The position numbers were made by a program, and so were the translations under genes. The notes under the pieces were generated by a model. That model was not told the DNA's origin. It made no database searches and saw nothing but the letters and a program-made list of their open reading frames with translations. Source: an uncultured Chromatiaceae bacterium (GTDB lineage Bacteria > Pseudomonadota > Gammaproteobacteria > Enterobacterales > Alteromonadaceae). Taken from it: 22,285 nt of DNA. The stretch covers positions 1 to 22,285 of the forward strand of contig CAMLRA010000053.1 of assembly GCA_946482325.1 (NCBI GenBank). The letters run 5' to 3'. Of the stretch, positions 1-8,247 are shown one piece after another (the first letter of the stretch is position 1; the number at the start of each line of letters is the position of its first letter).

Positions 1-1300
1 GGTCGTTGCTGATGCCATGGCTGTCAAACGACACCGGGTAAACACCCCGATACAACGCCATCTTGTTTAACGTTTTCACATGGCGCGATAACGCATAAAT
101 CGGGTGCGACGAGGTGATGCGTGACATCAGTTTGGCGGTGTAGCCAGATTCGGTCAGCGCGATAATCGCTTTAATGCCCGCCAGATGGTTTGCCGCGTAC
201 ATCGCGGACAAAGCGATAGTCTCGCTGATTTCAGTAAAAGTCACGTCCATCCGGTGTTTAGATGACAACACTTTCGGATGTTTCTCGGCGCCGTCACAAA
301 CCCGGCCCATGGCTTTGACTGTTTCAGTCGGATACTTGCCTGCCGCAGTTTCGGCAGACAACATCACGGCATCAGTGCCATCGAGTACTGCGTTTGCCAC
401 GTCCATCACTTCAGCGCGGGTTGGCATCGGGTTTTCAATCATGCTTTCCATCATTTGCGTCGCCGTGATCACAACACGGTTTAGCTGACGGGAGCGGGCG
501 ATAATACGTTTTTGTTGACCAACCAGCTCGGCATCGCCAATTTCTACGCCTAAGTCACCACGGGCAACCATCACGGCATCAGAGGCGCGAATGATATCGT
601 CCAGCGTTTCGTCATCAGCCACAGCTTCGGCACGCTCTACCTTTGACACAATTAAGGCTTCAGAACCAGCTGCGCGAGCCAGCTGACGCGCTAAACGTAA
701 ATCATCACCGGTGCGCGGGAAAGATACCGCCAGATAATCCACATCAATATCGGCAGCAAGTGCGATATCGTTTTTATCTTTATCCGTCAGCGCCGGTGCC
801 GATAAACCACCGCCTTGACGGTTAATGCCTTTGTTGTTGCTGAGCTTACCGCCGACTGTCACCTTAGTGACAATCCGGCTGCCTTCAACATGAGACACCA
901 CCAGTTGGATACGGCCGTCGTCTAGCAACAGCAAGTCACCCGGGAACACATCACCCGGCAACTCTTTATAGTCGATGCCAACCTGAGTTTCATCGCCCAG
1001 ACCTTTACCGAGCGCAGCATCCAACACATAGTCCTGGCCTTCGGCCAGTTCAACACTATTGTTTTTAAAAGTGGAAACGCGAATTTTCGGGCCCTGCAGA
1101 TCACCTAAAATAGCGACATGAGCGTTACAAGCCGCAGCTGCAGCGCGCACCATGGCCGCGCGTTGTTTGTGATCATCGGCCGTGCCGTGAGAGAAGTTAA
1201 AACGAAAAACTGAGGCGCCGGCCTGAATTAATTTTTCAATGGCGACCTGGGTGTTAGTGGCTGGACCTAGCGTGGCGACTATTTTGGTTCTTCTTGGCAT
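1..1300 (-). CDS. pykA: Pyruvate kinase, partial (3' end beyond window)
   Basis: Converts phosphoenolpyruvate and ADP to pyruvate and ATP in the cytoplasm. The reading frame is open from the ATG at 1300 to the window edge, giving 433 residues of the roughly 480 usual for the family. It begins [15 protein letters not shown]. Family motifs follow in order: [17 protein letters not shown], the catalytic-lysine segment [10 protein letters not shown], the metal/substrate segment [10 protein letters not shown], and [20 protein letters not shown] with the [10 protein letters not shown] stretch. A good ribosome-binding site (AGGAG, about 7 nt before the ATG) fixes the start. It lies downstream of hexR on the same strand, as I recall for E. 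coli and Shewanella, where this isozyme is PykA. A HexR palindrome at 1367-1381 sits over its likely transcription start, so HexR control is expected. The missing part is only the end of the C-terminal domain. Confidence 0.96.
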   Translation of the reverse strand, partial: MPRRTKIVATLGPATNTQVAIEKLIQAGASVFRFNFSHGTADDHKQRAAMVRAAAAACNAHVAILGDLQGPKIRVSTFKNNSVELAEGQDYVLDAALGKGLGDETQVGIDYKELPGDVFPGDLLLLDDGRIQLVVSHVEGSRIVTKVTVGGKLSNNKGINRQGGGLSAPALTDKDKNDIALAADIDVDYLAVSFPRTGDDLRLARQLARAAGSEALIVSKVERAEAVADDETLDDIIRASDAVMVARGDLGVEIGDAELVGQQKRIIARSRQLNRVVITATQMMESMIENPMPTRAEVMDVANAVLDGTDAVMLSAETAAGKYPTETVKAMGRVCDGAEKHPKVLSSKHRMDVTFTEISETIALSAMYAANHLAGIKAIIALTESGYTAKLMSRITSSHPIYALSRHVKTLNKMALYRGVYPVSFDSHGISND

Positions 1301-1325
1301 TGGCAACTCCTGCCTGTTGATTGGC

Positions 1326-1348
1326 AAAAACCGGGCGGGTGCCCGGTT
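1326..1348 (-). terminator. Terminator-like hairpin in the pykA leader
   Basis: Read on the minus strand, AACCGGGC pairs perfectly with GCCCGGTT around a 4-nt loop and runs into five T's, the first two of which lie in the stem. It is downstream of the hexR stop (1437), the likely pykA -10 and the HexR operator, and upstream of the pykA ribosome-binding site. It could end the hexR transcript, attenuate pykA, or both. The T-run is short, so termination may be partial. Confidence 0.55.
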
Positions 1349-1366
1349 CGAACTGCATTAGTTTAA

Positions 1367-1381
1367 TGTAATTAAATTACA
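1367..1381. promoter_or_regulatory. HexR operator of pykA
   Basis: TGTAATTAAATTACA is a perfect 7+1+7 palindrome. It matches the HexR consensus known from gammaproteobacteria (TGTAAT, A/T centre, ATTACA). It lies immediately downstream of a minus-strand TATATT box (1388-1383), so bound HexR would cover the transcription start, consistent with repression. The regulator is encoded by the adjacent gene. Confidence 0.88.
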
Positions 1382-1382
1382 G

Positions 1383-1388
1383 AATATA
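1383..1388 (-). promoter_or_regulatory. Likely pykA -10 box
   Basis: TATATT on the minus strand, just upstream of the HexR palindrome. The -35 is weak: GTAGTT is 17 bp upstream within an A/T-rich stretch. The call rests on the -10 sequence and the operator placement. Confidence 0.45.
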
Positions 1389-1436
1389 GCGAGCATCTGA
1401 AAAAAAACTACAAATTTGACCACTTAACTGCTCCGA

Positions 1437-2294
1437 TCAGCTATGAAAATCCTTTTTATCAAAGCGCGAGCCACGCAAACTGTCTTTTACTTTCTTCAGA
1501 TTTTCCCGGAACTTAGTGCCGCGGCGCAGCGTGAAACCGGTGGCGAGAATATCAATCAGCACGAGTTGGGCAACCCGGGATGCCATCGGCATATACATAT
1601 CGGTGTCTTCCGGCACATCCAGTGACAGCACTAAAGTACATTCTTTCGCAAGCGGGCTGTCATACGCGGTGATCCCGATGACTGTGGCATCGTTCTCGCG
1701 CGCAATCGCGGCGATATCACACAGGTTTTTCGTGCGCCCGGTATGAGAAATACACACGACCACATCGCCTTCAGCGCTATTAATGGCGCTCATCCGTTGC
1801 ATGACGATATCGTCAAAACAGACGACCGGCACGTTGAAGCGAAAGAACTTATTTTGCGCATCATGGGCAACCGAAGCGGAAGCACCAAGACCAAAAAAGG
1901 AGATTTTTTTCGCTTGCGTCAGCACATCAACAGCCCGGTTGACGGTTTGAATGTCGACGTTTTGCCGCGCAGCGTCTAACGCCGCCATGGTGGATTCAAA
2001 AATTTTGGCGGTATAAGCCTCAGGACCGTCATCTTCTTCTACGTGGCGGTTCACATAGGGAGTGCCGTTGGCCAAGCTTTGTGCCAGGTGCAGTTTAAAA
2101 TCCGGAAAGCCTTTAGTATCGAGGCGACGGCAAAAGCGGTTAACGGTCGGTTCAGACACATCGGCCATTTTGGCCAGTGCCGCAATACTGCTGTGAATAG
2201 TCGTTTGCGGGTTGGCCAGGATCACATCTGCCACTTTACGCTCAGACTTACTAAAGCTGTTGACACTGTTGACGATTTTTTCCAGCACATTCAT
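1437..2294 (-). CDS. hexR: HexR, RpiR-family regulator of central carbon metabolism
   Basis: Transcription factor that senses the Entner-Doudoroff intermediate KDPG and controls zwf, edd, eda and pykA. It has 285 aa; the E. coli protein is about 289. The N-terminal winged helix-turn-helix (about residues 1-77) has the RpiR signature around VSEPTVNRFCRR, followed by GFPDFKLHLAQSLANGTPYV, nearly as in E. coli HexR. A C-terminal SIS sugar-isomerase domain (about 120-260) carries FFGLGASASVAHDAQNKFFR and VVCISHTGRTKNL, where the phosphosugar binds. The ATG at 2294 gives an N-terminus (MNVLEKI) that aligns with known HexR; an AGCAGGT lies 8 nt upstream. It is divergent from the zwf operon and upstream of pykA. 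The protein looks intact. The intergenic DNA contains HexR operators, so it probably regulates its neighbours directly. Confidence 0.97.
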   Translation of the reverse strand: MNVLEKIVNSVNSFSKSERKVADVILANPQTTIHSSIAALAKMADVSEPTVNRFCRRLDTKGFPDFKLHLAQSLANGTPYVNRHVEEDDGPEAYTAKIFESTMAALDAARQNVDIQTVNRAVDVLTQAKKISFFGLGASASVAHDAQNKFFRFNVPVVCFDDIVMQRMSAINSAEGDVVVCISHTGRTKNLCDIAAIARENDATVIGITAYDSPLAKECTLVLSLDVPEDTDMYMPMASRVAQLVLIDILATGFTLRRGTKFRENLKKVKDSLRGSRFDKKDFHS

Positions 2295-2460
2295 CCGCTT
2301 TTACCTGCTTGTTATGAGACCTGCGACGGCAGGTTGATGTAATATTATCTGTAGACTGACAAAGCCGGCTACATCAAAAGTGCTAAATTTACCACACTCT
2401 GGATGATAGTTGTCAAAGACTGCCTGATGGCAACCGGCGCGTCAAAATCTTTAGTTATTG

Positions 2461-2475
2461 TGTAATTTAATTACA
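2461..2475. promoter_or_regulatory. HexR operator 1 of zwf (upstream)
   Basis: TGTAATTTAATTACA is a perfect 7+1+7 palindrome, equal to the pykA operator except at the central base. Its centre (2468) is about 53 bp upstream of the predicted zwf start of transcription, just ahead of the -35 box. Confidence 0.88.
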
Positions 2476-2485
2476 TCTTATTAGG

Positions 2486-2514
2486 TTTACAAGCGCTTTT
2501 CAGTCGGCTAGTAT
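2486..2514 (+). promoter_or_regulatory. Sigma-70 promoter of the zwf operon
   Basis: TTTACA (2486-2491), a 17-bp spacer and TAGTAT (2509-2514), each 5 of 6 to consensus. Predicted start of transcription is about 2521. It lies between two HexR sites. The spacer contains the palindrome AAGCGCTT (2491-2498), which overlaps the last base of the -35 box. Confidence 0.75.
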
Positions 2515-2523
2515 GCGGCTAAG

Positions 2524-2538
2524 TGTTGTAAAATTACA
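2524..2538. promoter_or_regulatory. HexR operator 2 of zwf (downstream, weaker)
   Basis: TGTTGTAAAATTACA matches 12 of 15 positions of the pykA palindrome: the right arm is perfect and the left arm degraded. It covers about +4 to +18 of the predicted zwf transcript. Centre-to-centre distance from operator 1 is 63 bp. Confidence 0.6.
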
Positions 2539-2558
2539 TCTATTCAAGGGTCATTTGC

Positions 2559-4031
2559 ATGACAGCAACAGCACAATCAAACAAAGCCTGCGATTTAATT
2601 CTGTTTGGCACCAAAGGCGACCTGGCGCGCCGTAAGTTGTTACCCGCTTTATACCAACTGGAACGCGCCGGCCTGTTACATCCGGATTCGCGCATTATCG
2701 GGGTTGCCCGTGATGCCATGAACCTCGCGGACTACGTCGAGTTAGTTGAAACCAACTTACACAAATTTATCAAAGAATCGATTGAAGCAGATGTCTGGCA
2801 GCGACTGCAGTCCAAACTGCTGTATGTGCAGATAGATCTGTCAAAAGAAGCAGATTATCTGCAGTTAAAAGAAGTCACGAACCCGGCCAAACGTATTCCG
2901 GTCAGTTATTTCGCTACAGCACCATCATTATTCGGCAACATCTGTAAAGGTCTTGATTCAGCCGGTCTTTCTGCGGAGCCTTCCCGTGTCGTGCTGGAAA
3001 AACCAATTGGCCATTGTCTGGAATCGTCCAAAGTCATCAATGACGAAGTAGCACGTTATTTCAAAGAATCGCAAATTTACCGCATCGACCACTATTTAGG
3101 TAAAGAGACAGTACTGAATCTGTTAGCGCTGCGCTTTGCCAATGCCATTTTCGCCTCGAACTGGGACCACAATGCCATTGACCATGTGCAAATTTCTGTG
3201 GCCGAAGAGGTTGGGGTCGAAGGCCGTTGGGGTTATTACGACGACGCCGGTCAAATGCGCGACATGGTGCAAAACCACTTATTACAAGTACTTTCGCTGA
3301 TTGCGATGGAACCACCAGCGCGCCTCGATGCAGACAGCATCCGCGACGAAAAACTGAAAGTATTAAAAGCGCTGCGGCCGATTAATCTGCAAAACGTGCA
3401 GGAAAAAACCGTGCGTGGCCAATATGCTGCCGGTTTTGTCGGTGGTAAAGCGGTACCGGGTTATCTGGAAGAAGAAGACGCAAGGCCAAACAGTAAAACC
3501 GAAACTTTTGTCGCGATTAAAGTCGATATCGACAACTGGCGCTGGGCCGGCGTGCCGTTTTACCTGCGTACCGGCAAACGCATGCCAAATAAAGTATCAG
3601 AAGTGGTGATTTGCTTTAAGCCGCAGCCACACAATATTTTCCATGAAACTTATAAACAGTTGCCGGCGAATAAACTGATCATTCGCTTACAGCCGGATGA
3701 AGGTGTCGAAATCCAGATCATGAACAAAATCCCAGGTCTGGGTGAAACTATGCAGTTACAGCAAAGCAAACTGGATTTAAGTTTCGACGAAACTTTCCAG
3801 TCACAGCGTATCGCGGATGCTTACGAGCGTTTGTTGTTAGAAGCGATGTTGGGCAACCAATATTTGTTTGTGCGCCGTGATGAAGTGGAACAGGCCTGGA
3901 AGTGGGTCGACGGTATTCTCGACGCCTGGCGCGTCAATAACGAGCCACCCAAAGCCTACCAGGCTGGTACCTGGGGCCCGGTTGCAGCGATCTCTCTATT
4001 GGCGCGCGACGACCGCAACTGGGACGAATAA
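2559..4031 (+). CDS. zwf: Glucose-6-phosphate 1-dehydrogenase
   Basis: Oxidises glucose-6-phosphate to 6-phosphogluconolactone with reduction of NADP+, feeding both the Entner-Doudoroff and pentose phosphate routes. It has 490 aa, essentially the E. coli length (491). The N-terminal Rossmann domain has the coenzyme motif GTKGDLARRK (17-26). EKP (147-149) and the substrate/catalytic motif RIDHYLGKE (175-183, His178) follow, and His240 in VQNHLLQ is the probable general base. The ATG at 2559 follows AAGGG at 8-nt spacing. It is the first gene of a five-gene operon and is separated from pgl by a single base. Expression is probably controlled by HexR through the two flanking operators. Confidence 0.98.
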   Translation: MTATAQSNKACDLILFGTKGDLARRKLLPALYQLERAGLLHPDSRIIGVARDAMNLADYVELVETNLHKFIKESIEADVWQRLQSKLLYVQIDLSKEADYLQLKEVTNPAKRIPVSYFATAPSLFGNICKGLDSAGLSAEPSRVVLEKPIGHCLESSKVINDEVARYFKESQIYRIDHYLGKETVLNLLALRFANAIFASNWDHNAIDHVQISVAEEVGVEGRWGYYDDAGQMRDMVQNHLLQVLSLIAMEPPARLDADSIRDEKLKVLKALRPINLQNVQEKTVRGQYAAGFVGGKAVPGYLEEEDARPNSKTETFVAIKVDIDNWRWAGVPFYLRTGKRMPNKVSEVVICFKPQPHNIFHETYKQLPANKLIIRLQPDEGVEIQIMNKIPGLGETMQLQQSKLDLSFDETFQSQRIADAYERLLLEAMLGNQYLFVRRDEVEQAWKWVDGILDAWRVNNEPPKAYQAGTWGPVAAISLLARDDRNWDE

Positions 4032-4032
4032 C

Positions 4033-4722
4033 ATGCAACTGCAGCAATTTTCTGACTCACAAGCGCTGAACGCGGCTTTTGCCTTAGAGATCAGCGCGAA
4101 GCTGCAGCAAGCGATCGATGAACGCGGTGCAGCGGTATTTGTTGTGTCCGGTGGCCGTACCCCTTTGCCCCTGTTTCAGACGCTGGCGAACACAGATTTA
4201 GACTGGTCAAAAGTCACCATCACGCTGGCAGATGATCGTTATCTACCGGACGATGCGCCAGACAGCAATGAGCGGCTGGTGAAATCTGCGTTATTGCAGC
4301 ACAAAGCTGCCGCAGCGACATTTGTCAGCCTGTATGCACCGGCTGATAGCGCTGAAGCAGCTGTGCCTGAACTGTTAGCGCGGGTTCGGGACTTACCACG
4401 GTTTGATGTAGTGATTCTGGGGATGGGCGAAGACGGTCATACCGCATCGTTATTTCCGTGCAGTAAAGAACTGGCGGCCGGCCTTGCCGACGATGCTACT
4501 GATTTACTGGCGACCAATCCAACGACTGCACCCTATCAGCGCATCAGCTTCAGCAAGCAACGGCTGGCGCAAGGACGGGCGATTTATTTGCATCTGGTTG
4601 GCAGCAAAAAATTACAGGTACTGCAGCAAGCTGCTGCCGGCACTGATGTGGCAGCCATGCCAATCCGTGCTTTTATTCAGCTGACAGATCCAGAGTTGTC
4701 AGTTATGTACGCAGATCAATAG
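4033..4722 (+). CDS. pgl: 6-phosphogluconolactonase (DevB/NagB type)
   Basis: Hydrolyses 6-phosphogluconolactone to 6-phosphogluconate, the second oxidative step. It has 229 aa, typical for the SOL/DevB family and unrelated to the E. coli beta-propeller enzyme YbhE. Visible motifs are [13 protein letters not shown] near residue 40, the loop [17 protein letters not shown], the signature [13 protein letters not shown] and RISFSKQRL. The frame is open upstream to an ATG at 3868, but that would overlap the end of zwf by 164 bases. The ATG at 4033 gives [12 protein letters not shown], a normal family N-terminus, and sits one base after the zwf stop, so translation is probably coupled to zwf. The edd gene starts 8 nt further on. 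Confidence 0.95.
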   Translation: MQLQQFSDSQALNAAFALEISAKLQQAIDERGAAVFVVSGGRTPLPLFQTLANTDLDWSKVTITLADDRYLPDDAPDSNERLVKSALLQHKAAAATFVSLYAPADSAEAAVPELLARVRDLPRFDVVILGMGEDGHTASLFPCSKELAAGLADDATDLLATNPTTAPYQRISFSKQRLAQGRAIYLHLVGSKKLQVLQQAAAGTDVAAMPIRAFIQLTDPELSVMYADQ

Positions 4723-4730
4723 AGGTTTAT

Positions 4731-6563
4731 ATGCACCCGGTCATACAACAGGTTACAGAACGGATTTTAGCGCGCAGTGAAAAAAGTCGGGCTATTTATC
4801 TGCAACGGATGGAAAAAGCCCGGCGTAAAGGCCCGCATCGCGGAGCCTTAGCCTGCGGTAATCTGGCGCATGGTTTTGCTGCCTGTAGTGCACAGGAAAA
4901 AACAGACCTGCGCAGTCTGACCAAAGCCAATATCGGTATTATTTCCAGCTATAACGACATGTTGTCAGCCCACCAGCCGTATGAAACGTATCCGGCGCTG
5001 ATTAAACAAGCCTGTGCTGAAGTTGGGAGTGTCGCGCAGTTTGCCGGTGGTGTACCGGCGATGTGTGACGGTGTGACCCAGGGCCAGCCTGGCATGGAGC
5101 TTAGTTTGCTCAGCCGTGACATCATTGCGATGTCAGCAGCTGTTGGTCTGTCACACAATATGTTTGACGGCGCCATGATGCTGGGGATCTGCGACAAAAT
5201 CGTCCCGGGTTTATTGATGGCAGCCTTGAGCTTTGGCCATCTGCCGTTTGTATTCGTACCGGCCGGGCCAATGCCATCCGGTATTCCGAATAAAGAAAAA
5301 GCCCGGGTGCGCCAGCTTTATGCAGAAGGTAAAGTCGGCAAAGAAGAGCTGCTGGATTCAGAAGCTAAATCGTATCACGCACCGGGCACCTGTACTTTCT
5401 ACGGCACGGCCAACTCAAACCAGTTAGTGGTCGAGATGATGGGGCTGCATTTACCCGGTTCGTCTTTTGTCAATCCAGGCACTGAATTACGTGATGCCCT
5501 GACCAAAGCGGCTGCACGCCAGGTTACCCGCCTGACCGACTTAGGCGCAAACTACACGCCAATCGGCCAAATCGTCGATGTCAAAGCCGTAGTCAACGGC
5601 ATTGTTGGTCTGTTGGCCACCGGTGGTTCTACCAACCATACCATGCACTTAGTTGCAGTAGCCCGCAGCGCTGGTTTCATCGTCAACTGGGACGATTTTG
5701 AAGATTTGTCTAAAGCCACACCATTACTGGCCAAAATTTATCCAAACGGCGAAGCCGATGTAAACCACTTCCATCAGGCCGGTGGTATGGCAGTGCTCAT
5801 TCGCGAACTATTAGACGCTGGTTTAGTACACGAAGACGTGCACACTGTGGCTGGTTTTGGTCTGCGTCGTTACACCCAGGTTCCAGAGCTGCAAAACGGC
5901 GAGCTGGTGTGGGTCGATGGCCCGGCTAAATCGCTGGACGATAAAGTCATTTCATCCGTCGCCAAGCCATTCAAAGCCACCGGCGGCGTGCATGTATTAG
6001 CCGGCAACATCGGCCGGGGTGTGATCAAAACTTCATCACTGCGTGAAGGCACTGATATCGTTGAAGCCCCTGCGGTGGTGTTCAGCGACCAGCACCAGCT
6101 TGATGCGGCCTTTAAAGCCGGTACGCTGAATAAAGATTGTGTGGTGGTCGTGCGCTTCCAGGGACCCAAAGCCTGTGGCATGCCAGAACTGCACAAATTA
6201 ACACCGCCGCTTGGCGTATTACAGGACCGCGGTTTCAAAGTGGCGCTGGTCACCGACGGCCGCATGTCCGGCGCGTCCGGTAAAGTGCCGGCGGCTATCC
6301 ATGTCACCCCGGAAGCTATCGAAGGCGGCCCGATCGCCCGTATTCAGGATGGCGATATGATCCGTGTCAACGCACAAACCGGCGAACTACAAGTGCTGGT
6401 CGATGCAGCGGAGTTTAACGCCCGGCCACTCGCCACCTGTGACATGTCAGAAAGTTATTACGGCATGGGCCGTGAAATTTTCGGTGGCCTGCGTACAGTG
6501 CTGACCGGTGCTGAACAAGGGGCCTGCAGTCTGTTTACCACTGAGGAGCATCTCAATGGCTAA
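4731..6563 (+). CDS. edd: Phosphogluconate dehydratase
   Basis: Removes water from 6-phosphogluconate to give 2-keto-3-deoxy-6-phosphogluconate (KDPG), the committed Entner-Doudoroff step. It belongs to the IlvD/Edd iron-sulfur dehydratases and has 610 aa; the E. coli enzyme is 603. Cysteines expected to hold the [4Fe-4S] cluster are present at Cys154 (GICDKIVPG) and Cys221 ([15 protein letters not shown]), with a further conserved Cys112 in [20 protein letters not shown]. The C-terminal signature [17 protein letters not shown] is intact. AGAGG lies just upstream of the ATG. The last 8 bases overlap glk, implying coupled translation. Its product KDPG is the effector known to release HexR, so the pathway induces itself. 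Confidence 0.98.
   Translation: MHPVIQQVTERILARSEKSRAIYLQRMEKARRKGPHRGALACGNLAHGFAACSAQEKTDLRSLTKANIGIISSYNDMLSAHQPYETYPALIKQACAEVGSVAQFAGGVPAMCDGVTQGQPGMELSLLSRDIIAMSAAVGLSHNMFDGAMMLGICDKIVPGLLMAALSFGHLPFVFVPAGPMPSGIPNKEKARVRQLYAEGKVGKEELLDSEAKSYHAPGTCTFYGTANSNQLVVEMMGLHLPGSSFVNPGTELRDALTKAAARQVTRLTDLGANYTPIGQIVDVKAVVNGIVGLLATGGSTNHTMHLVAVARSAGFIVNWDDFEDLSKATPLLAKIYPNGEADVNHFHQAGGMAVLIRELLDAGLVHEDVHTVAGFGLRRYTQVPELQNGELVWVDGPAKSLDDKVISSVAKPFKATGGVHVLAGNIGRGVIKTSSLREGTDIVEAPAVVFSDQHQLDAAFKAGTLNKDCVVVVRFQGPKACGMPELHKLTPPLGVLQDRGFKVALVTDGRMSGASGKVPAAIHVTPEAIEGGPIARIQDGDMIRVNAQTGELQVLVDAAEFNARPLATCDMSESYYGMGREIFGGLRTVLTGAEQGACSLFTTEEHLNG
6543..6548 (+). promoter_or_regulatory. Ribosome-binding site that fixes the glk start
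   Basis: GAGGAG inside the end of edd, 7 nt before the ATG at 6556. It favours that start over the in-frame ATG at 6508, which would add 16 residues not seen in the glucokinase family. Confidence 0.75.
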
Positions 6564-7530
6564 CGCTGCAATCCGCTTCGCCATAGTCGCAGACATTGGC
6601 GGTACCAATGCACGTTTTAGCCGGGTCGATTTGACCACGCTGGAACTCGACAAAGTCGTCGTGTATCCCTGTGCCGACTTCGCCACTCTGGCGTTAGCGC
6701 TGCAGTACTACCGCGAACAACAAGGCCTGACTGACATTGCGCATGTAGCCGTGGCCATTGCCTGTCCGGTCACCGGTGATTTTGTCAAAATGACCAACTT
6801 CCACTGGGAGTTTTCCATCGCGCAAATCAAAGCTGAGCTGGCCCTGGCTGAATTCATCGTGTTAAACGATTTCACCGCTGTGGCGATGTCGCTGCCGGCT
6901 ATTCGTGATTCTGAACTGGTCAAAACCGGCGCCGGCGAGCGTGATTTGACCAAACCTATGGCCGTGCTTGGTGCTGGTACCGGTTTAGGTGTGGCGCACT
7001 TAATCCCAACGCCACAGGGTTATATCCCGTTGCCGGGAGAGGGCGGACATACTGACTGGACAGCGCAGAACGAGCAGGAATGGTTTATCCAACGTTATTT
7101 GGCAGCCCATTATGGCCATGTATCGCCGGAGCGGCTGTTGTCAGGCCCTGGCCTGGAAAGTTTGTATCTGGCGCTTGCTGCCTATCAGCAGCTGGATGTG
7201 CCGGCAAAAACTGCCGCAGAGATTGGTCAACAAGCGCTCGATGGCAACTGTGCTTTAAGTCAGGCTGTTGTCGCACAATTTTTTGCTTCACTGGGCAGTC
7301 TGGCCGGTGATTTGGCGCTGACTTTGAGTACCTTCGGCGGGGTTTATGTCGCAGGCGGTATTACGCCAAAACTTTTGCCTTTGCTGGAACAAAGCGAGTT
7401 TCGCAACAGATTTGAAGCCAAAGGGCGCTTTGCTGCGTTCAACCGGCAAATCGCAACTTACATCGTCACTGCAGAGCAACCGGGCTTACTCGGCTGTGCA
7501 GTTTATTTAAAACAAAAATTGGCGGGCTGA
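6556..7530 (+). CDS. glk: Glucokinase (ROK-independent, E. coli Glk type)
   Basis: Phosphorylates cytoplasmic glucose with ATP to glucose-6-phosphate, supplying zwf. It has 324 aa; E. coli Glk is 321. The N-terminal phosphate-binding segment is [11 protein letters not shown] (residues 12-22). The catalytic aspartate is in VLNDFTAVA (Asp105). The second phosphate loop is GAGTGLG (139-145), and the sugar-binding segment is GEGGHTDW (161-168). YVAGGITPK occurs near the C-terminus. The start at 6556 overlaps edd by 8 nt (ATGGCTAA) and has GAGGAG 7 nt upstream. Its presence in the operon suggests that free glucose, taken up without a PTS, is the main input. eda begins 2 nt after its stop. Confidence 0.96.
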   Translation: MANAAIRFAIVADIGGTNARFSRVDLTTLELDKVVVYPCADFATLALALQYYREQQGLTDIAHVAVAIACPVTGDFVKMTNFHWEFSIAQIKAELALAEFIVLNDFTAVAMSLPAIRDSELVKTGAGERDLTKPMAVLGAGTGLGVAHLIPTPQGYIPLPGEGGHTDWTAQNEQEWFIQRYLAAHYGHVSPERLLSGPGLESLYLALAAYQQLDVPAKTAAEIGQQALDGNCALSQAVVAQFFASLGSLAGDLALTLSTFGGVYVAGGITPKLLPLLEQSEFRNRFEAKGRFAAFNRQIATYIVTAEQPGLLGCAVYLKQKLAG

Positions 7531-7532
7531 TT

Positions 7533-8180
7533 ATGTCGTTTTCAAACTGGCAGTTACAACCAGACACCTTATTTGCACAAGGCCCGGTTGTTCCGGTGAT
7601 CGTGATTAAAGATTTGGCTACGGCCGTACCGATGGCGAAGGCGCTGTTGGCCGGTGGCATTAAAGTGCTGGAAGTGACTTTGCGCACTCCGGTCGCGCTG
7701 GAAGCTATTGCTTTGTTATCGAAAGAAGTACCGGACGCTATCGTCGGAGCAGGCACAGTCACCACCGCAGATCAGTTGCAAAAAGTGGTTGAAGCCGGTG
7801 CAAAATTTGCCATCAGCCCGGGCCTGACCCGTGAATTGCTGGTGGCCGGTAAAGAAGCGCCAATTCCGTTGATTCCGGGCATTGCGTCGATTTCAGAACT
7901 GATGGAAGGCACAGGTTTGGGCTATACCCACTTTAAATTCTTCCCGGCGGAAGCCGCAGGTGGCGTGAAGACACTGAAGTCTATTCATGGTCCATTTTCT
8001 GATATCCGTTTCTGTCCAACCGGTGGTATCAACGAGAAAAACTTCCTTGAGTATCTGGCGTTACCAAACGTGCGTTGTGTTGGCGGTAGCTGGATTGTGC
8101 CGGATGACGCTATTGTCGCCGGTGACTGGGATCGTATTACTCAGCTGTGCAAAGACGCAGTGGCAAAAGCGCAGGCTTAA
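7533..8180 (+). CDS. eda: KDPG aldolase (2-dehydro-3-deoxyphosphogluconate aldolase)
   Basis: Class I aldolase that splits KDPG into pyruvate and glyceraldehyde-3-phosphate; family members also act on 2-keto-4-hydroxyglutarate. It has 215 aa, the usual length. The catalytic glutamate lies in VLEVTLRT (Glu47), and the Schiff-base lysine in [10 protein letters not shown] (Lys135). The phosphate-binding glycines are in [10 protein letters not shown] and VGGSW. It is the last gene of the operon, 2 nt after glk, and is followed by a strong terminator. The proximity suggests translation coupled to glk. Confidence 0.97.
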   Translation: MSFSNWQLQPDTLFAQGPVVPVIVIKDLATAVPMAKALLAGGIKVLEVTLRTPVALEAIALLSKEVPDAIVGAGTVTTADQLQKVVEAGAKFAISPGLTRELLVAGKEAPIPLIPGIASISELMEGTGLGYTHFKFFPAEAAGGVKTLKSIHGPFSDIRFCPTGGINEKNFLEYLALPNVRCVGGSWIVPDDAIVAGDWDRITQLCKDAVAKAQA

Positions 8181-8196
8181 TTGCCCTTTGCGCACG

Positions 8197-8224
8197 AAAA
8201 AACCGGCGGTTGCCGGTTTTTTTT
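8197..8224. terminator. Bidirectional intrinsic terminator after eda
   Basis: AAAAAACCGGC pairs with GCCGGTTTTTT around GGTT and is followed by further T's. The A-run on the left makes it equally good on the minus strand, so it can end both the ED operon and the convergent regulator gene that stops at 8248. Confidence 0.92.
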
Positions 8225-8247
8225 ATTTTCATGTCCGGAAACAATTA

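Noticed and set aside
2336..2354. Third HexR site in the hexR promoter (autoregulation)
   Set aside because: Only TGTAAT of one arm is present (about 9 of 15 positions match). Too weak to call, although it overlaps A/T-rich promoter-like sequence.
3868..4032. Longer phosphogluconolactonase beginning inside zwf
   Set aside because: It would overlap zwf by more than 160 bases; the start right after the zwf stop gives a normal family length.
5870..6307. 145-codon minus-strand open frame inside edd
   Set aside because: It is antisense to a strongly conserved gene, Ser/Thr/Pro-rich, and has no ribosome-binding site; typical shadow of a GC-rich gene.
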